64,000 nt of DNA from Streptomyces antarcticus (lineage in GTDB: Bacteria > Actinomycetota > Actinomycetes > Streptomycetales > Streptomycetaceae): positions 589,350 to 653,349 of the forward strand of contig NZ_JAPNLM010000001.1 in the NCBI RefSeq assembly GCF_026627255.1, written 5' to 3'. Positions 32,439 to 40,671 of this stretch are shown here, piece after piece (the stretch's first letter is position 1; each line of letters opens with the position of its first letter). The notes beneath the pieces are model-generated. The model did no database searches, was not told the DNA's origin, and saw only the letters and a list, made by a program, of their open reading frames with translations. Both the position numbers and the translations under genes were made by a program.

Positions 32439-32822
32439 ATGTCCCTCCCCCTGACCCGCCGGATCGCCCGTGCCGCGCTGCTCCTCGCAGCCGGGGCAGC
32501 GCCCGTGGTCGGTGCGGCCGGCGCGGCCAGCGCCGCGGGCCTGGAGTCCGTGCCGCAGCTGGACGCGCTCACCGCACCCCTCACCGCCCCCGACACCGCC
32601 GACGCCACGGCGGCCACGGACACCGCCACCGAGGCCGTGCCGGCCGCCGCCTCTCCCGCCGCCGACCTGGTGGGCACCGCGGCGCCGATGCTCGGCGGGC
32701 TGCCGGCCGCGAAGGACCTGCCCGTGGGCTCGCTCCCGACCGGCGAGCTCCCGACCGGCTCGCTGCCCACGGGCTCCCTGACCGGGGCCCTGCCGCTGGG
32801 CGGGCTGCCGCTCGGCGGCTGA
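32439..32822 (+). CDS. Small secreted Ala/Pro-rich protein
   Basis: A 127-aa protein with a clear Sec signal peptide (RRIARA, then ALLLAAGAAPVVGAAGAASA, cleavage after ASA near residue 32). The mature part is low-complexity, rich in Ala, Thr, Pro and Leu, and ends in repeated LPTGSLPTG and LPLGGLPLGG units. AGGAG at 32430-32434 sets the ATG. No enzymatic motif; probably a secreted surface protein of unknown role, sometimes mislabelled ATP-binding in databases. It is closed by a 15-bp hairpin. Confidence 0.75.
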   Translation: MSLPLTRRIARAALLLAAGAAPVVGAAGAASAAGLESVPQLDALTAPLTAPDTADATAATDTATEAVPAAASPAADLVGTAAPMLGGLPAAKDLPVGSLPTGELPTGSLPTGSLTGALPLGGLPLGG

Positions 32823-32837
32823 CCGCCGTACGACACC

Positions 32838-32873
32838 GAAGGGGCCGGGAGCACGAACTCCCGGCCCCTTCGG
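32838..32873. terminator. Bidirectional terminator
   Basis: A 15-bp stem (CGAAGGGGCCGGGAG at 32838-32852, CTCCCGGCCCCTTCG at 32859-32873) between the secreted-protein gene (+) and dapC (-). Confidence 0.9.
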
Positions 32874-32912
32874 GCTGTTCCGGCGCCCCGCGCGCGGGGC
32901 GCGGGGCGCGGC

Positions 32913-34007
32913 TCAGCCGAGGCGCTTGACGGCCGCCGCGACGCGTTCGTCGGTGGCGGTGAAGGCGACGCGCACGAACCGCGCGCCCGCCTCGCCGTAG
33001 GTGTCCCCCGGCGCGACCAGGATGCCCAGCTCCGCGAGGTGGGCGACGGTGTCCCAGCAGGGCTCGTCCCGGGTCACCCACAGGTAGAGGCTGGCCTCGC
33101 TGTGTTCGACGCGGAAGCCGTGCGCCTCCAGGGCGGTGCGCAGCGCGGCGCGGCGGGCGGCGTAGCGGGCGCGCTGCTCGGCCACGTGCGTGTCGTCGCC
33201 CAGGGCCGCCACGGTGGCCGCCTGGACGGGGGCGGGGGTCATCATCCCGCCGTGCTTGCGGATCTGGAGCAGCTCGCCGAGCACGGCGGCGTCACCGGCG
33301 GCGAAAGCCGCCCGGTAGCCGGCCAGGTTGGACCGCTTGGAGAGGGAGTGGACGGCGACGAGGCCCTCGTAGGAGCCGCCGCAGACGTCGTCGTGGAGGA
33401 CGGAGACCGGCTCGGCCTCCCAGCCCAGTTCCAGGTAGCACTCGTCGCTGAAGACCAGGATGCCGTGCTCGCGCGCCCAGGCCACGATCCGGATCAGCTC
33501 CTCCTTGGGGAGGACCTTCCCCGTGGGGTTCGACGGGGAGTTGAGCCACAGCAGCCTGACGCCGGCCGGGTCCAGCTCCGTCGGGTCGTCGTACACGACG
33601 GGCTCCGCGCCGCACAGCCGCGCGCCGACCTCGTACGTGGGGTAGGCGAGCCGGGGGTAGGCGACCTTGTCGCCGGCGCCGAGGCCCAGCTGGGTCGGCA
33701 GCCACGCCACGAGTTCCTTCGAGCCGATGACGGGCAGGACGTTGGCGTGTCCGGCGGCGCTCGCGCCGAGCCGTCCGCGCACCCAGCCCGTGATCGCGTC
33801 GCGCAGGGCGACCGTGCCCCACACCGTCGGGTAGCCCGGCGAGTCGGCGGCGTCGGTGAGGGCCTGCCGGATCAGCCGGGGCACCGGGTCCACGGGCGTG
33901 CCGATCGACAGGTCGACGATGCCGTCCGCGTGGGCCGCCGCCGTGGCCTTGTACGGCTCCAGCTTGTCCCAGGGGAAGACGGGCAGACGGTCGGATACTG
34001 CGGCCAC
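32913..34007 (-). CDS. dapC: N-succinyldiaminopimelate aminotransferase
   Basis: A 364-aa class I/II PLP aminotransferase. WLNSPSNPTGKVLP is the cofactor-proximal Asn region, FSDECYLELGW carries the Asp and Tyr, and SLSKRSNLAGYR contains the Schiff-base Lys. Its position next to the 7Fe ferredoxin gene is the same as mycobacterial Rv1177-Rv1178, supporting assignment as DapC of the DAP pathway. GTG 34005-34007. It acts one step before DapE, encoded about 2 kb away. Confidence 0.9.
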   Translation of the reverse strand: MAAVSDRLPVFPWDKLEPYKATAAAHADGIVDLSIGTPVDPVPRLIRQALTDAADSPGYPTVWGTVALRDAITGWVRGRLGASAAGHANVLPVIGSKELVAWLPTQLGLGAGDKVAYPRLAYPTYEVGARLCGAEPVVYDDPTELDPAGVRLLWLNSPSNPTGKVLPKEELIRIVAWAREHGILVFSDECYLELGWEAEPVSVLHDDVCGGSYEGLVAVHSLSKRSNLAGYRAAFAAGDAAVLGELLQIRKHGGMMTPAPVQAATVAALGDDTHVAEQRARYAARRAALRTALEAHGFRVEHSEASLYLWVTRDEPCWDTVAHLAELGILVAPGDTYGEAGARFVRVAFTATDERVAAAVKRLG

Positions 34008-34043
34008 GGGGGTCTCTGCTCTCTCTGAGTGGGGGCGGGAACA

Positions 34044-34083
34044 CCTCGGTCCCGTACGGCGGGCAGGCCGTACGGGACCGAGG
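34044..34083 (-). terminator. Hairpin between fdxA and dapC
   Basis: A 16-bp perfect stem (CCTCGGTCCCGTACGG at 34044-34059, CCGTACGGGACCGAGG at 34068-34083) with an 8-nt loop. Ferredoxin message is therefore probably mostly monocistronic, with partial read-through into dapC. Confidence 0.88.
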
Positions 34084-34103
34084 GGCGCTTCTGCCGTGAA
34101 AGG

Positions 34104-34433
34104 TCAGTGTTCGCCGTTGATACCGGCGGGAAGCGCCGCGACGAAGGGGTGGTCGCGCTCGATCAGGCCGAGCTTGGAGGCACCACCGGGCGAACCGAGC
34201 TCGTCGAAGAACTCGACGTTCGCCTTGTAGTAGTCCTTCCACTCCTCCGGAGTGTCGTCCTCGTAGAAGATGGCCTCGACCGGGCAGACCGGCTCACACG
34301 CACCACAGTCGACGCACTCGTCCGGGTGGATGTACAAGGACCGCTGGCCCTCGTAGATGCAGTCGACGGGGCACTCCTCGATGCATGCCTTGTCCTTGAC
34401 GTCGACACAAGGCTCCGCGATGACGTAGGTCAC
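34104..34433 (-). CDS. fdxA: 7Fe ferredoxin
   Basis: A 109-aa ferredoxin starting TYVIAEPCVDVKDKACIEEC. Cys 9, 17 and 21 with a later CPVDC/CPVEA pair give the 3Fe-4S plus 4Fe-4S pattern; the second motif is CVDCGACEPVC. The C-terminal extension ends GERD-like and is typical of actinobacterial FdxA/FdxC. It is a cytoplasmic electron carrier. GTG 34431-34433. It lies upstream of dapC on the same strand and is divergent from the GNAT gene. Confidence 0.93.
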   Translation of the reverse strand: MTYVIAEPCVDVKDKACIEECPVDCIYEGQRSLYIHPDECVDCGACEPVCPVEAIFYEDDTPEEWKDYYKANVEFFDELGSPGGASKLGLIERDHPFVAALPAGINGEH

Positions 34434-34550
34434 GCTCTCGTTCCTCCTCGGTAGGGCTTTCCATATCGCGCGGGAGCGCGGCGTCGTCGATGCCCGCACC
34501 TAGTATCTCCGTTCCCGGGCAGGATCCGAACAGGAGGGGCGGACAGAGCT

Positions 34551-35546
34551 GTGGAAATCGCTGCTGGCGGACTGCTGGAGGTCCGTATCACCCCGGCTGA
34601 CGTGGGTAAACGAGTCTCTGTACGACGGGTGGAGCCGGGGGCGGGCGGATCACCCGAGTTCGCCGACACCGTAGGGGTTCTCACATCCTGGTACGAGGGT
34701 GTGCTGCTGATCACAAAGAAGAACGGCCAGGCGGTCCGCATCGCGGAATCGTCGCTGGTGGCGGGCAAGATCGTCCCTGCCGCGCCGGCCCGGCGGCGGG
34801 GTCCGGCGGCCTCCTTCGAGGAGCTCGCCCGGATCTGCGCGCGGTCCTGGCAGCCGCTGGAGAGCGAGCCCCTGGGCGAGTGGACGCTGCGGGCGGCCGC
34901 CGGATTCACCCGGCGGGCCAACTCGGCCCTGCCGCTCGGCGATCCGGGGATGCCGCTGGGGGACGCGCTCGGGCGGGTGAGCGACTGGTACGCGCGCCGC
35001 GGGCTCCCCGCCTACGTACAGGCCGCCACGGGCGCCGCCGGCACCCAGGAACTGCTGTGCGCGGAGCTGGAGCGGCGCGGCTGGACGGCCGAGGTCTCGG
35101 CGGAGGTGCGGATCGGCGCGCTGGCCCCGGTGGGCGACGTGGACGCGCCGGCGGCCGACGGCGTACGGCTGACGCGCACCCCGGACGAGGAGTGGCTCGG
35201 GCGCTACGGGAAGGTCGACGACCCGGAACTGGCCCGGCGGATGCTGGTGGAGGGGCCGTCCGTGTGGTTCGCGGCGCTGCCCGGCGGCCGGGCGGTCGGG
35301 CGGTGCGTGGTGGACGGCCGGTGGGCCGGCTTCGCGGCCGTGACGGTCGACCCGGCGCACCGGCGGGAAGGCCTGGCGACGGCGGTGATGGCGGCCCTGG
35401 CGCGGCGGGCGCTGGAGGAGGGCGCGTCGGCGGCCTGGCTCCAGGTGGAGACGGACAACGCGGCGGCGCGGGCGCTGTACGACGGCCTGGGCTTCGCCAC
35501 GCACCACAGCTACCACCACTTCCGGCACTTCCGGGCGGCGGCGTGA
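34551..35546 (+). CDS. GNAT acetyltransferase with N-terminal SH3-like domain
   Basis: A 331-aa protein. Residues 1-80 form a small beta domain (EVRITPADVGKRVSVRRVEP), followed by two GNAT-like modules; the C-terminal one has the acetyl-CoA loop motif VDPAHRREGLATAVM and TDNAAARALYDGLGF. It resembles the Rv0428c-type actinobacterial GNAT proteins. The acceptor is unknown. GTG 34551; AGGAGG at 34532-34537 is rather far upstream, so the start is slightly uncertain. The stop overlaps the next gene start in GTGA, indicating translational coupling. Confidence 0.85.
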   Translation: MEIAAGGLLEVRITPADVGKRVSVRRVEPGAGGSPEFADTVGVLTSWYEGVLLITKKNGQAVRIAESSLVAGKIVPAAPARRRGPAASFEELARICARSWQPLESEPLGEWTLRAAAGFTRRANSALPLGDPGMPLGDALGRVSDWYARRGLPAYVQAATGAAGTQELLCAELERRGWTAEVSAEVRIGALAPVGDVDAPAADGVRLTRTPDEEWLGRYGKVDDPELARRMLVEGPSVWFAALPGGRAVGRCVVDGRWAGFAAVTVDPAHRREGLATAVMAALARRALEEGASAAWLQVETDNAAARALYDGLGFATHHSYHHFRHFRAAA

Positions 35547-36334
35547 CGTCCGCCTGGCGGGAGCGGTTCGCGGAGGAGGCCCGGTCGGAGCGCCCCGATC
35601 TGGCGCTGCTGTGCCTGCTGCTGGCGGCGGAGGCCGATCCGGACCTGGACGAACGCGCCATGGACTGGGCGCAAATCGAGCTGGACCGGCTCGCCGGGAT
35701 GCTGCCGTACGGGCTGCGGGGCGGACGGGCGTGGGCCTCGGCGGTCACGGAACTGCTGGGCGGGCGGCTCGGCTTCCACGGCACCCCGGCGGACTACGAC
35801 CGGCTGCCGTCCTCGCTGCTGCACGAGGTGCTGAGGCGGCGGCGCGGGCTGCCGATCCTGTTGTCGGTGGTGTGGATGGAGGTCGCGCGGCGGGCGGGCG
35901 CGCCGGTGTACGGGCTGGGGCTGCCGGGGCACTTCGTGGTGGGCTTCGGGGACCCGGAGGAGGGCGTGGTGGTGGATCCGTTCGCGGGCGGCGCGTCGCT
36001 GGGGACGGGGCCGGCCGAACTGGCCGACGGGCCGCGTACCCCGGCGCGGACCCGGGACATCGTGCTGCGGATCCTGAACAACATCCGGGCGTGGGCCTCG
36101 ACCCGGCCCGAGCACTCCGGGGTGGCGCTGTGGGCGCTGGACCTGTCGCTGCTGATGCCGTCGCACCCGGCGTCGCTCCGGTACGAGCGGGCGCGGCTGC
36201 TGGTGGAGCGGGGCGCCTTCCAGGAGGGGGCCGCCGAGATGGAGTCGTACGCGACGGTCGTGGACGCGATCGACGTCACCGCGGCGGGCCGCATCCGCGC
36301 GGAGGCCGCGTCGGCCCGCGCACTGCTGAACTGA
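35543..36334 (+). CDS. SirB1-like transglutaminase-fold/TPR protein
   Basis: A 263-aa protein of the SirB1 N-terminal (transglutaminase-like) family. The core includes LHEVLRRRRGLPILLSVVW, a Gly-rich GLPGHFVVGFGDPEEG strand pair with the conserved His, and VVDPFAGG with the Asp; the Cys of true transglutaminases is replaced, so it is probably non-catalytic. A C-terminal TPR-like helical region follows. GTG 35543 is coupled to the GNAT gene. The function is unknown. Confidence 0.82.
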   Translation: MTSAWRERFAEEARSERPDLALLCLLLAAEADPDLDERAMDWAQIELDRLAGMLPYGLRGGRAWASAVTELLGGRLGFHGTPADYDRLPSSLLHEVLRRRRGLPILLSVVWMEVARRAGAPVYGLGLPGHFVVGFGDPEEGVVVDPFAGGASLGTGPAELADGPRTPARTRDIVLRILNNIRAWASTRPEHSGVALWALDLSLLMPSHPASLRYERARLLVERGAFQEGAAEMESYATVVDAIDVTAAGRIRAEAASARALLN

Positions 36335-36339
36335 CGCGG

Positions 36340-36370
36340 CCCGGGGCCGGGGCGGTGCCCCGGCCCCGGG
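36340..36370. terminator. Terminator between convergent genes
   Basis: A 14-bp perfect stem CCCGGGGCCGGGGC (36340-36353) and GCCCCGGCCCCGGG (36357-36370) with loop GGT. Confidence 0.88.
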
Positions 36371-36373
36371 TGG

Positions 36374-36427
36374 TCAGGACGGGCTGGTCAGGACGGGCAG
36401 GTCAGGACGGGCTGGTCAGGACGGGTT
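36374..36427. repeat. 14-bp perfect tandem array
   Basis: CAGGACGGG occurs at 36375, 36389, 36403 and 36417, exactly 14 bp apart; the unit is GGTCAGGACGGGCT with single-base variants. The last unit includes the stop codon of the gene ending at 36416 (minus strand TGA). Confidence 0.93.
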
Positions 36428-38407
36428 GGTGTCGACGACCACGGTCCGCTCGGCGGTGGTCTTGCCGCGCAGGGCCTTGCCGAGGGCGCCTGCCACGTCC
36501 TGCGGGGTGACCGCCGTCTTGGCGCCGGAGCCGCGGGCGATGAGGATGCCGTCGAAGGTGTTCCCGTAGACGTCCTTGAGGGCTTCCAGGTCGAACTTCG
36601 GGGCGAGGTGGCCCTCCACCGGCTGCATGCTCAGGATCTTCGGCAGGGACTTGGCGCCGAAGGCGAGCGGCCTGCCGCCGATCTTGACGACGGCGTTGGC
36701 CGACATCGCGGGCTCGGCGAACTCCTTCATGGCGCGGTCCAGTTCGGCCTGGTCGATGGTCGGGGCCTTGTCGGTGACCGGCAGTTCGACGGGGGCGGAC
36801 TTGCCGGTGGCCACCATGTCGCGGAAGGCCTTGGTGACCTGGGCGGCCGACGCGTCGGCGTCGAGGGTGGTACCGGGGGTGCCGGGGACGGCGACGGCCT
36901 TGCCCGTGTCGAACGTGATGGTGCCCTCGGTGCCCGAGCCGGACGTACCCGCGAGTTCCTGGAGCGCGACCTGGAGCTTCTCCTCGTCGACCGGCATCAC
37001 GGGGGTCGCCTCGCGCTCCTGGCCGAGGAGGGAGCCGATGACGGTGACCGGGTTGTAGTCGCTGCCGGCGGCGTTGCGGACGGTGGTCTGGCTGTCCAGC
37101 GTCAGTCCGGCCTTCTCCGGCTTCAGCTCGACCTGCTTGCCGCCGACGGTGAGCTGGAGCGGGGCGGCGGCGCGGGCGCCGAAGGCCGTCTGGAGCTTGG
37201 CCACGGCCTCGTCGCGGCTGCCGCTGATGTCGACGTCGAGGACGGTGGTGCCCTTGGGTACGTCGGAGTGGTTCAGCAGCAGCCCGGCGCCGTAGGCCAC
37301 GCCGAGGACGCCGAGGAGGCCGATGCACAGGAGCAGGAGCTTGGAGCGGGCCTTCTTCACGGGCTTGGCCGGGGCCTTCTGCTTCGGGGGCACGGGGGCG
37401 GGGACCGCCGCGGGGGCGGGGACCGGTGCCGGAGCCGGCATCGGTACGGGGGCGGGGCCGCCCGTCTCGGGGCCGGGCCAGCGGGGAGCCGCGTCGGCGC
37501 GGGGGGCGCCGGCGGAGCCGGATCCGAGGCCGTGGCCGCCCGTGGGTCCGGCGGGGGCGCCGGCGCCCGGGCCGCCGTAGGCGGGGAACGCCTCGGTGAC
37601 GGGTCCCGCGTCGCCCTGGTCGCCCGGGTACCCGGGGTAGCCCTGGGGGGCCCCGACACCGGGGCCACCGGGCAGCGGGCCCGCCGGGGCGGGCGGCTGC
37701 GCGGCGTAGTCCGGGCTGTAGCCCGATGCGGGCGCTCCCCCGGAGCGCGGCGGGGCGAATCCGCCCTGCGCCGCCGGAGGCTGCGGGGTGCGTCCCGGGA
37801 AGGGGCCCGCGGGCGGCGGGGCCTGGAACGGGCCCTGGCCCTGCCCCTGGCGCTGGCCCTGCGGGGGCCCGGCCGGGAGCCCTGAGGCCTGGCCCTGTGT
37901 CCGGCCCGGCGCCGGTGCCTGCGGCGGGGCCTGCGGGCCCGACTTGCGCGGGGCGAACCAGTTGCCGGCCGCCTCCCCGCCCTCGGCCGGGCCGCCCTGC
38001 GGGCCGGACGGCTCCGGCGCGGCCTCGATCCGCGTCGGCAGCGGCTGCTTGGGCCGCGGCGCGGGCTGCGGGGACGGCGCGGCGCCCGGCGCGCGGTTCT
38101 GCGGCGGGGCCGGCTCGGCGGCCGCCCCGTCGGCGGGGGTCCCCATCGGCTTGCGCACGACCACCGGCGGGATCGGCCGCGAACCCGGGATGTTGATCCG
38201 GATCCGGGTCGTCAGGGTGGTCTCGGTCTTGGGCCCGTCGGATTCGGGCGTGGACGGCTTCGAGGTCACAGGGTTCTCCTCCGGGGCGGTCGCCGCAGCG
38301 TCCGTGGACGGATACTGGCCGGTTCCATACGGCGGGGTACCCGAGGGGTAGGCGGCTCCACCGCGCCCCTGGGGCCCGGAGGACGAACTGTCAGTTTCAC
38401 GACTCAA
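36416..38407 (-). CDS. Membrane-anchored PG-binding (PF12229-like) protein
   Basis: A 663-aa protein. The first roughly 320 residues are a very Pro/Gly/Gln-rich cytoplasmic tail with a conserved TRIRINIPGSRPIPPVVVRK block near 67-86. A membrane helix (KLLLLCIGLLGVLGVAYGAG) follows. The extracellular part has two repeats of the putative peptidoglycan-binding domain found before VanW domains (each with a DVSGS/LKPEKAGLTL-type pattern), but no VanW or L,D-transpeptidase domain with catalytic Cys is present. The start is TTG 38405-38407 with GGGAG eight bases upstream. Role inferred: cell-wall attachment with a long cytoplasmic scaffold. Confidence 0.8.
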   Translation of the reverse strand: MSRETDSSSSGPQGRGGAAYPSGTPPYGTGQYPSTDAAATAPEENPVTSKPSTPESDGPKTETTLTTRIRINIPGSRPIPPVVVRKPMGTPADGAAAEPAPPQNRAPGAAPSPQPAPRPKQPLPTRIEAAPEPSGPQGGPAEGGEAAGNWFAPRKSGPQAPPQAPAPGRTQGQASGLPAGPPQGQRQGQGQGPFQAPPPAGPFPGRTPQPPAAQGGFAPPRSGGAPASGYSPDYAAQPPAPAGPLPGGPGVGAPQGYPGYPGDQGDAGPVTEAFPAYGGPGAGAPAGPTGGHGLGSGSAGAPRADAAPRWPGPETGGPAPVPMPAPAPVPAPAAVPAPVPPKQKAPAKPVKKARSKLLLLCIGLLGVLGVAYGAGLLLNHSDVPKGTTVLDVDISGSRDEAVAKLQTAFGARAAAPLQLTVGGKQVELKPEKAGLTLDSQTTVRNAAGSDYNPVTVIGSLLGQEREATPVMPVDEEKLQVALQELAGTSGSGTEGTITFDTGKAVAVPGTPGTTLDADASAAQVTKAFRDMVATGKSAPVELPVTDKAPTIDQAELDRAMKEFAEPAMSANAVVKIGGRPLAFGAKSLPKILSMQPVEGHLAPKFDLEALKDVYGNTFDGILIARGSGAKTAVTPQDVAGALGKALRGKTTAERTVVVDTNPS

Positions 38408-38612
38408 GGCAGGTTCTCCCGGTTGGCTCCGCCGCCCGTCATACCGTGCGCGGGCAGCTCGGCGGCCCGTCCACCATACTGGCCGTCGCCCGTACGCAAC
38501 TGACCACCGGGAATCAGCGGTTCCTCACGGGCCCCGCAAATCCCCCTTCAAGCACCTTCGAGGCCCGTTCCACTTCCGGTGGACTGGCCCCCCGGTGAAG
38601 TCCAACGCCACG

Positions 38613-38996
38613 TCACTTGGCGGACGGTGCGGCCGAAACCGGCCGATCCGGGGCGCCGCGCATCGTGGCACACATCACAGCGAACACGGTTCCGCCCAAA
38701 AGGTATGCGTACATACCGATTCCGGACGAACTCAACAGGAAGTCGCCCTCGGGGCGCGGGATGCCGAGCATCACGTACGCGAGGAACCAGCCGCCCGCCG
38801 CGCCGCCGACGCCGAGCCCCGGCCCGAGGAGGATCCGCCCGCCGAGGCACAGCCCGAAGACGGCGAGCAGGGCGAGCAGCAGACCGCCGGGGAACCACAG
38901 GTCCACCGCCAGCCAGCCGGCCGCGCCGGTCACGACGCCCGCCAGCAGCAGGCCCAGGCAGCCGGCGATCCGGCCCGGTCCGAGGTTCCCGCTCAC
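38613..38996 (-). CDS. DUF6113-type small membrane protein
   Basis: A 127-aa protein with four predicted helices, including [20 protein letters not shown] and [19 protein letters not shown], resembling the Streptomyces DUF6113 family. GTG 38994-38996 overlaps the mshB stop codon as GTGA, so translation depends on mshB. The function is unknown. Confidence 0.75.
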   Translation of the reverse strand: MSGNLGPGRIAGCLGLLLAGVVTGAAGWLAVDLWFPGGLLLALLAVFGLCLGGRILLGPGLGVGGAAGGWFLAYVMLGIPRPEGDFLLSSSGIGMYAYLLGGTVFAVMCATMRGAPDRPVSAAPSAK

Positions 38997-39886
38997 GCCT
39001 CCACCCCCGCGAAGAGGTCGTGCTCGCGCTCGCCGGCCGCTACGCCGGGCCGCCCGGCGACGAGTTCGTAGTACTCGCGGGTGAACAGCGGCTGCCCGAG
39101 GTCGTTGGAGAGGGCGAAGAACGGCCCGTCCACGGCGATCTGGGTGGCGTGGGCCCGCATGGCGGCGGTCTTGGCCGCCACGAGGGCCTCGTCCCCGCCG
39201 ATCTCGGCGGTGATCAGCCCGTCGGCGACGACCCCCGGCACGTCCTGCGGGGTGGCCGTCCCGGGGAACGGAACCGTACGGTCCGCGCGCAGCCGGGCGA
39301 ATCCCGCCTCGGCCACGGACAGCGGGACGCGGTTCCAGTAGACCTTCCCGATCCGGTGCGGCTCGCCGAGGCCGGTCCGGTACCCGGGCTCCGCGGCGAG
39401 TTCGGCGGCGCGCGTGGCGACGCGGTGGGCCTGGATGTGATCGGGGTGGCCGTACCCGCCGTCCGGGTCGTAGGTGACGAGGACCTGCGGGCGGACCTCG
39501 CGGATCACCTCGACGAGGTGGTCGGCGGCCTCGTCCACGTCGGCGGACCAGAAGGCGCCGGGGCGGGTGTTCTGCGGCGCGCCCATCATCCCGGAGTCCC
39601 GGAAGCGGCCGGGGCCGCCGAGGAACCGGTGGTCGGTGACGCCCAGTTCGGCCATGGCCGCGGCGAGTTCGCCGACGCGGTGGGGGCCGAGGGTGTCGTC
39701 GCGGTCGGCCGCCAGGTGCGCGAGCCCGGGCGGGATGACCTCGCCCTCCTCGCCGAGGGTGCAGGTCACCAGGGTGACGTGCGCGCCCTCGGCCGCGTAC
39801 TTCGCCATGGTGACGCCGTTGTTGATCGACTCGTCGTCGGGGTGCGCGTGCACGAACAGCAGACGACGGGCGGGAAGACCGTTCAT
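38993..39886 (-). CDS. mshB: N-acetyl-glucosaminyl-inositol deacetylase
   Basis: A 297-aa LmbE-family zinc deacetylase. AHPDDE at residues 14-19 and [12 protein letters not shown] near 145 provide the metal ligands (two His and Asp) and catalytic Asp. It performs the second step of mycothiol synthesis, removing the acetyl group from GlcNAc-Ins in the cytoplasm. Its place near dapC and typA matches mycobacterial Rv1170. ATG 39884-39886. Upstream lies a long palindromic repeat, and downstream the coupled DUF6113 gene. Confidence 0.92.
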   Translation of the reverse strand: MNGLPARRLLFVHAHPDDESINNGVTMAKYAAEGAHVTLVTCTLGEEGEVIPPGLAHLAADRDDTLGPHRVGELAAAMAELGVTDHRFLGGPGRFRDSGMMGAPQNTRPGAFWSADVDEAADHLVEVIREVRPQVLVTYDPDGGYGHPDHIQAHRVATRAAELAAEPGYRTGLGEPHRIGKVYWNRVPLSVAEAGFARLRADRTVPFPGTATPQDVPGVVADGLITAEIGGDEALVAAKTAAMRAHATQIAVDGPFFALSNDLGQPLFTREYYELVAGRPGVAAGEREHDLFAGVEA

Positions 39887-39896
39887 GGGCCAAGCC

Positions 39897-40090
39897 TAGG
39901 GGGTGTCGCCGAAGTCGCTCCGTACGCCCGCAGGGCGGGCCGCGCGGCGTCTGGTGCGTGCGCTCGCGAGGCGGAGGGTCGCCCGTGTACCGGTTGCACA
40001 CGGGTGATCCCGACAACGCGGCGAGCGGGCGCGCCAGACGCCGCGTGGCAGGAGCGAGTTCGACGACACCCCCTGGGGCGAGAGGCCTAG
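39897..40090. repeat. Long imperfect palindrome upstream of mshB
   Basis: GGGGGTGTCG at 39899-39908 pairs with CGACACCCCC at 40064-40073. Inside, TCGCTCC with GGAGCGA, GCGGCGTCTGG with CCAGACGCCGC, GCGCTCGC with GCGAGCGGGC, and CCCGTGT with ACACGGG pair in the same nested order, centred near 39986. The element fills the gap between mshB and the 64-aa membrane-protein gene. No transposase is inside. Confidence 0.85.
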
Positions 40091-40281
40091 AACTTGAGCC
40101 CACTGATCATGCTCGCCACGTTCGAAGTGAGCTGGTTGAGGGTGGGGGCGATGGTGGAGCTCGCCAGGTAGAAGCCGAGGAGTACGCAGACCACCGCGTG
40201 TCCCGCCTTCAGGCCCGACCTGCGGACCAGCAGGAAGACGACGATCGCCAGCAGCACCACGGCCGAGATCGAGAGTGCCAC
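40087..40281 (-). CDS. 64-aa membrane protein
   Basis: A 64-aa protein with two hydrophobic segments (ALSISAVVLLAIVVFLLV and HAVVCVLLGFYLASSTI) separated by RRSGLKAG, ending NVASMISGLKF. The GTG at 40279-40281 has the near-perfect ribosome binding site GGAGGTGA. Similar short proteins are frequent in Streptomyces genomes; no function is known to me. It lies between the second ABC operon and the palindrome before mshB. Confidence 0.82.
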   Translation of the reverse strand: MALSISAVVLLAIVVFLLVRRSGLKAGHAVVCVLLGFYLASSTIAPTLNQLTSNVASMISGLKF

Positions 40282-40671
40282 GGCGTTTCACCTCCACGTC
40301 GAGCGGACATCGGTTCGCGTATTCGCGCAAGCGTGCTCGGCGAGATGCATACCCACCATGCGCTACGAATCATAACTATCCGTGCCAGCCGACCGATCGA
40401 ATTCCGGCAGCGCGAGGGGCGTACGAGGTGCACGGTCGGGGTCACGGGGGAGGCCGGCCGGACAGGCTGTGCGCCTCCCCGGCCGGCTGTGGGCACCCGC
40501 ACGGCCGCACCCGGCCCAGGCTGCCCGCCCGATATCTCGGGGCAGATACGGTCAAGTTGCCCCGGTGTAAACGGTGTTGGCATGGCGGTCCGCGCAGCGG
40601 GGGCGGTCGCGCGCGGGTGGCGAGAAATGATCGCCCGCGGACGCCTCCCGTCCGCTCCGTGGACCGCCGGA
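40282..40671. other. Gene-free 390-bp region
   Basis: It holds the promoter of the 64-aa gene, with an AT-richer stretch GCTACGAATCATAACTATCC near 40361, and a hairpin GGGGAGGC (40447-40454) with GCCTCCCC (40473-40480) which could terminate the ABC operon that ends at 40672. No gene-like frame is evident. Confidence 0.45.
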
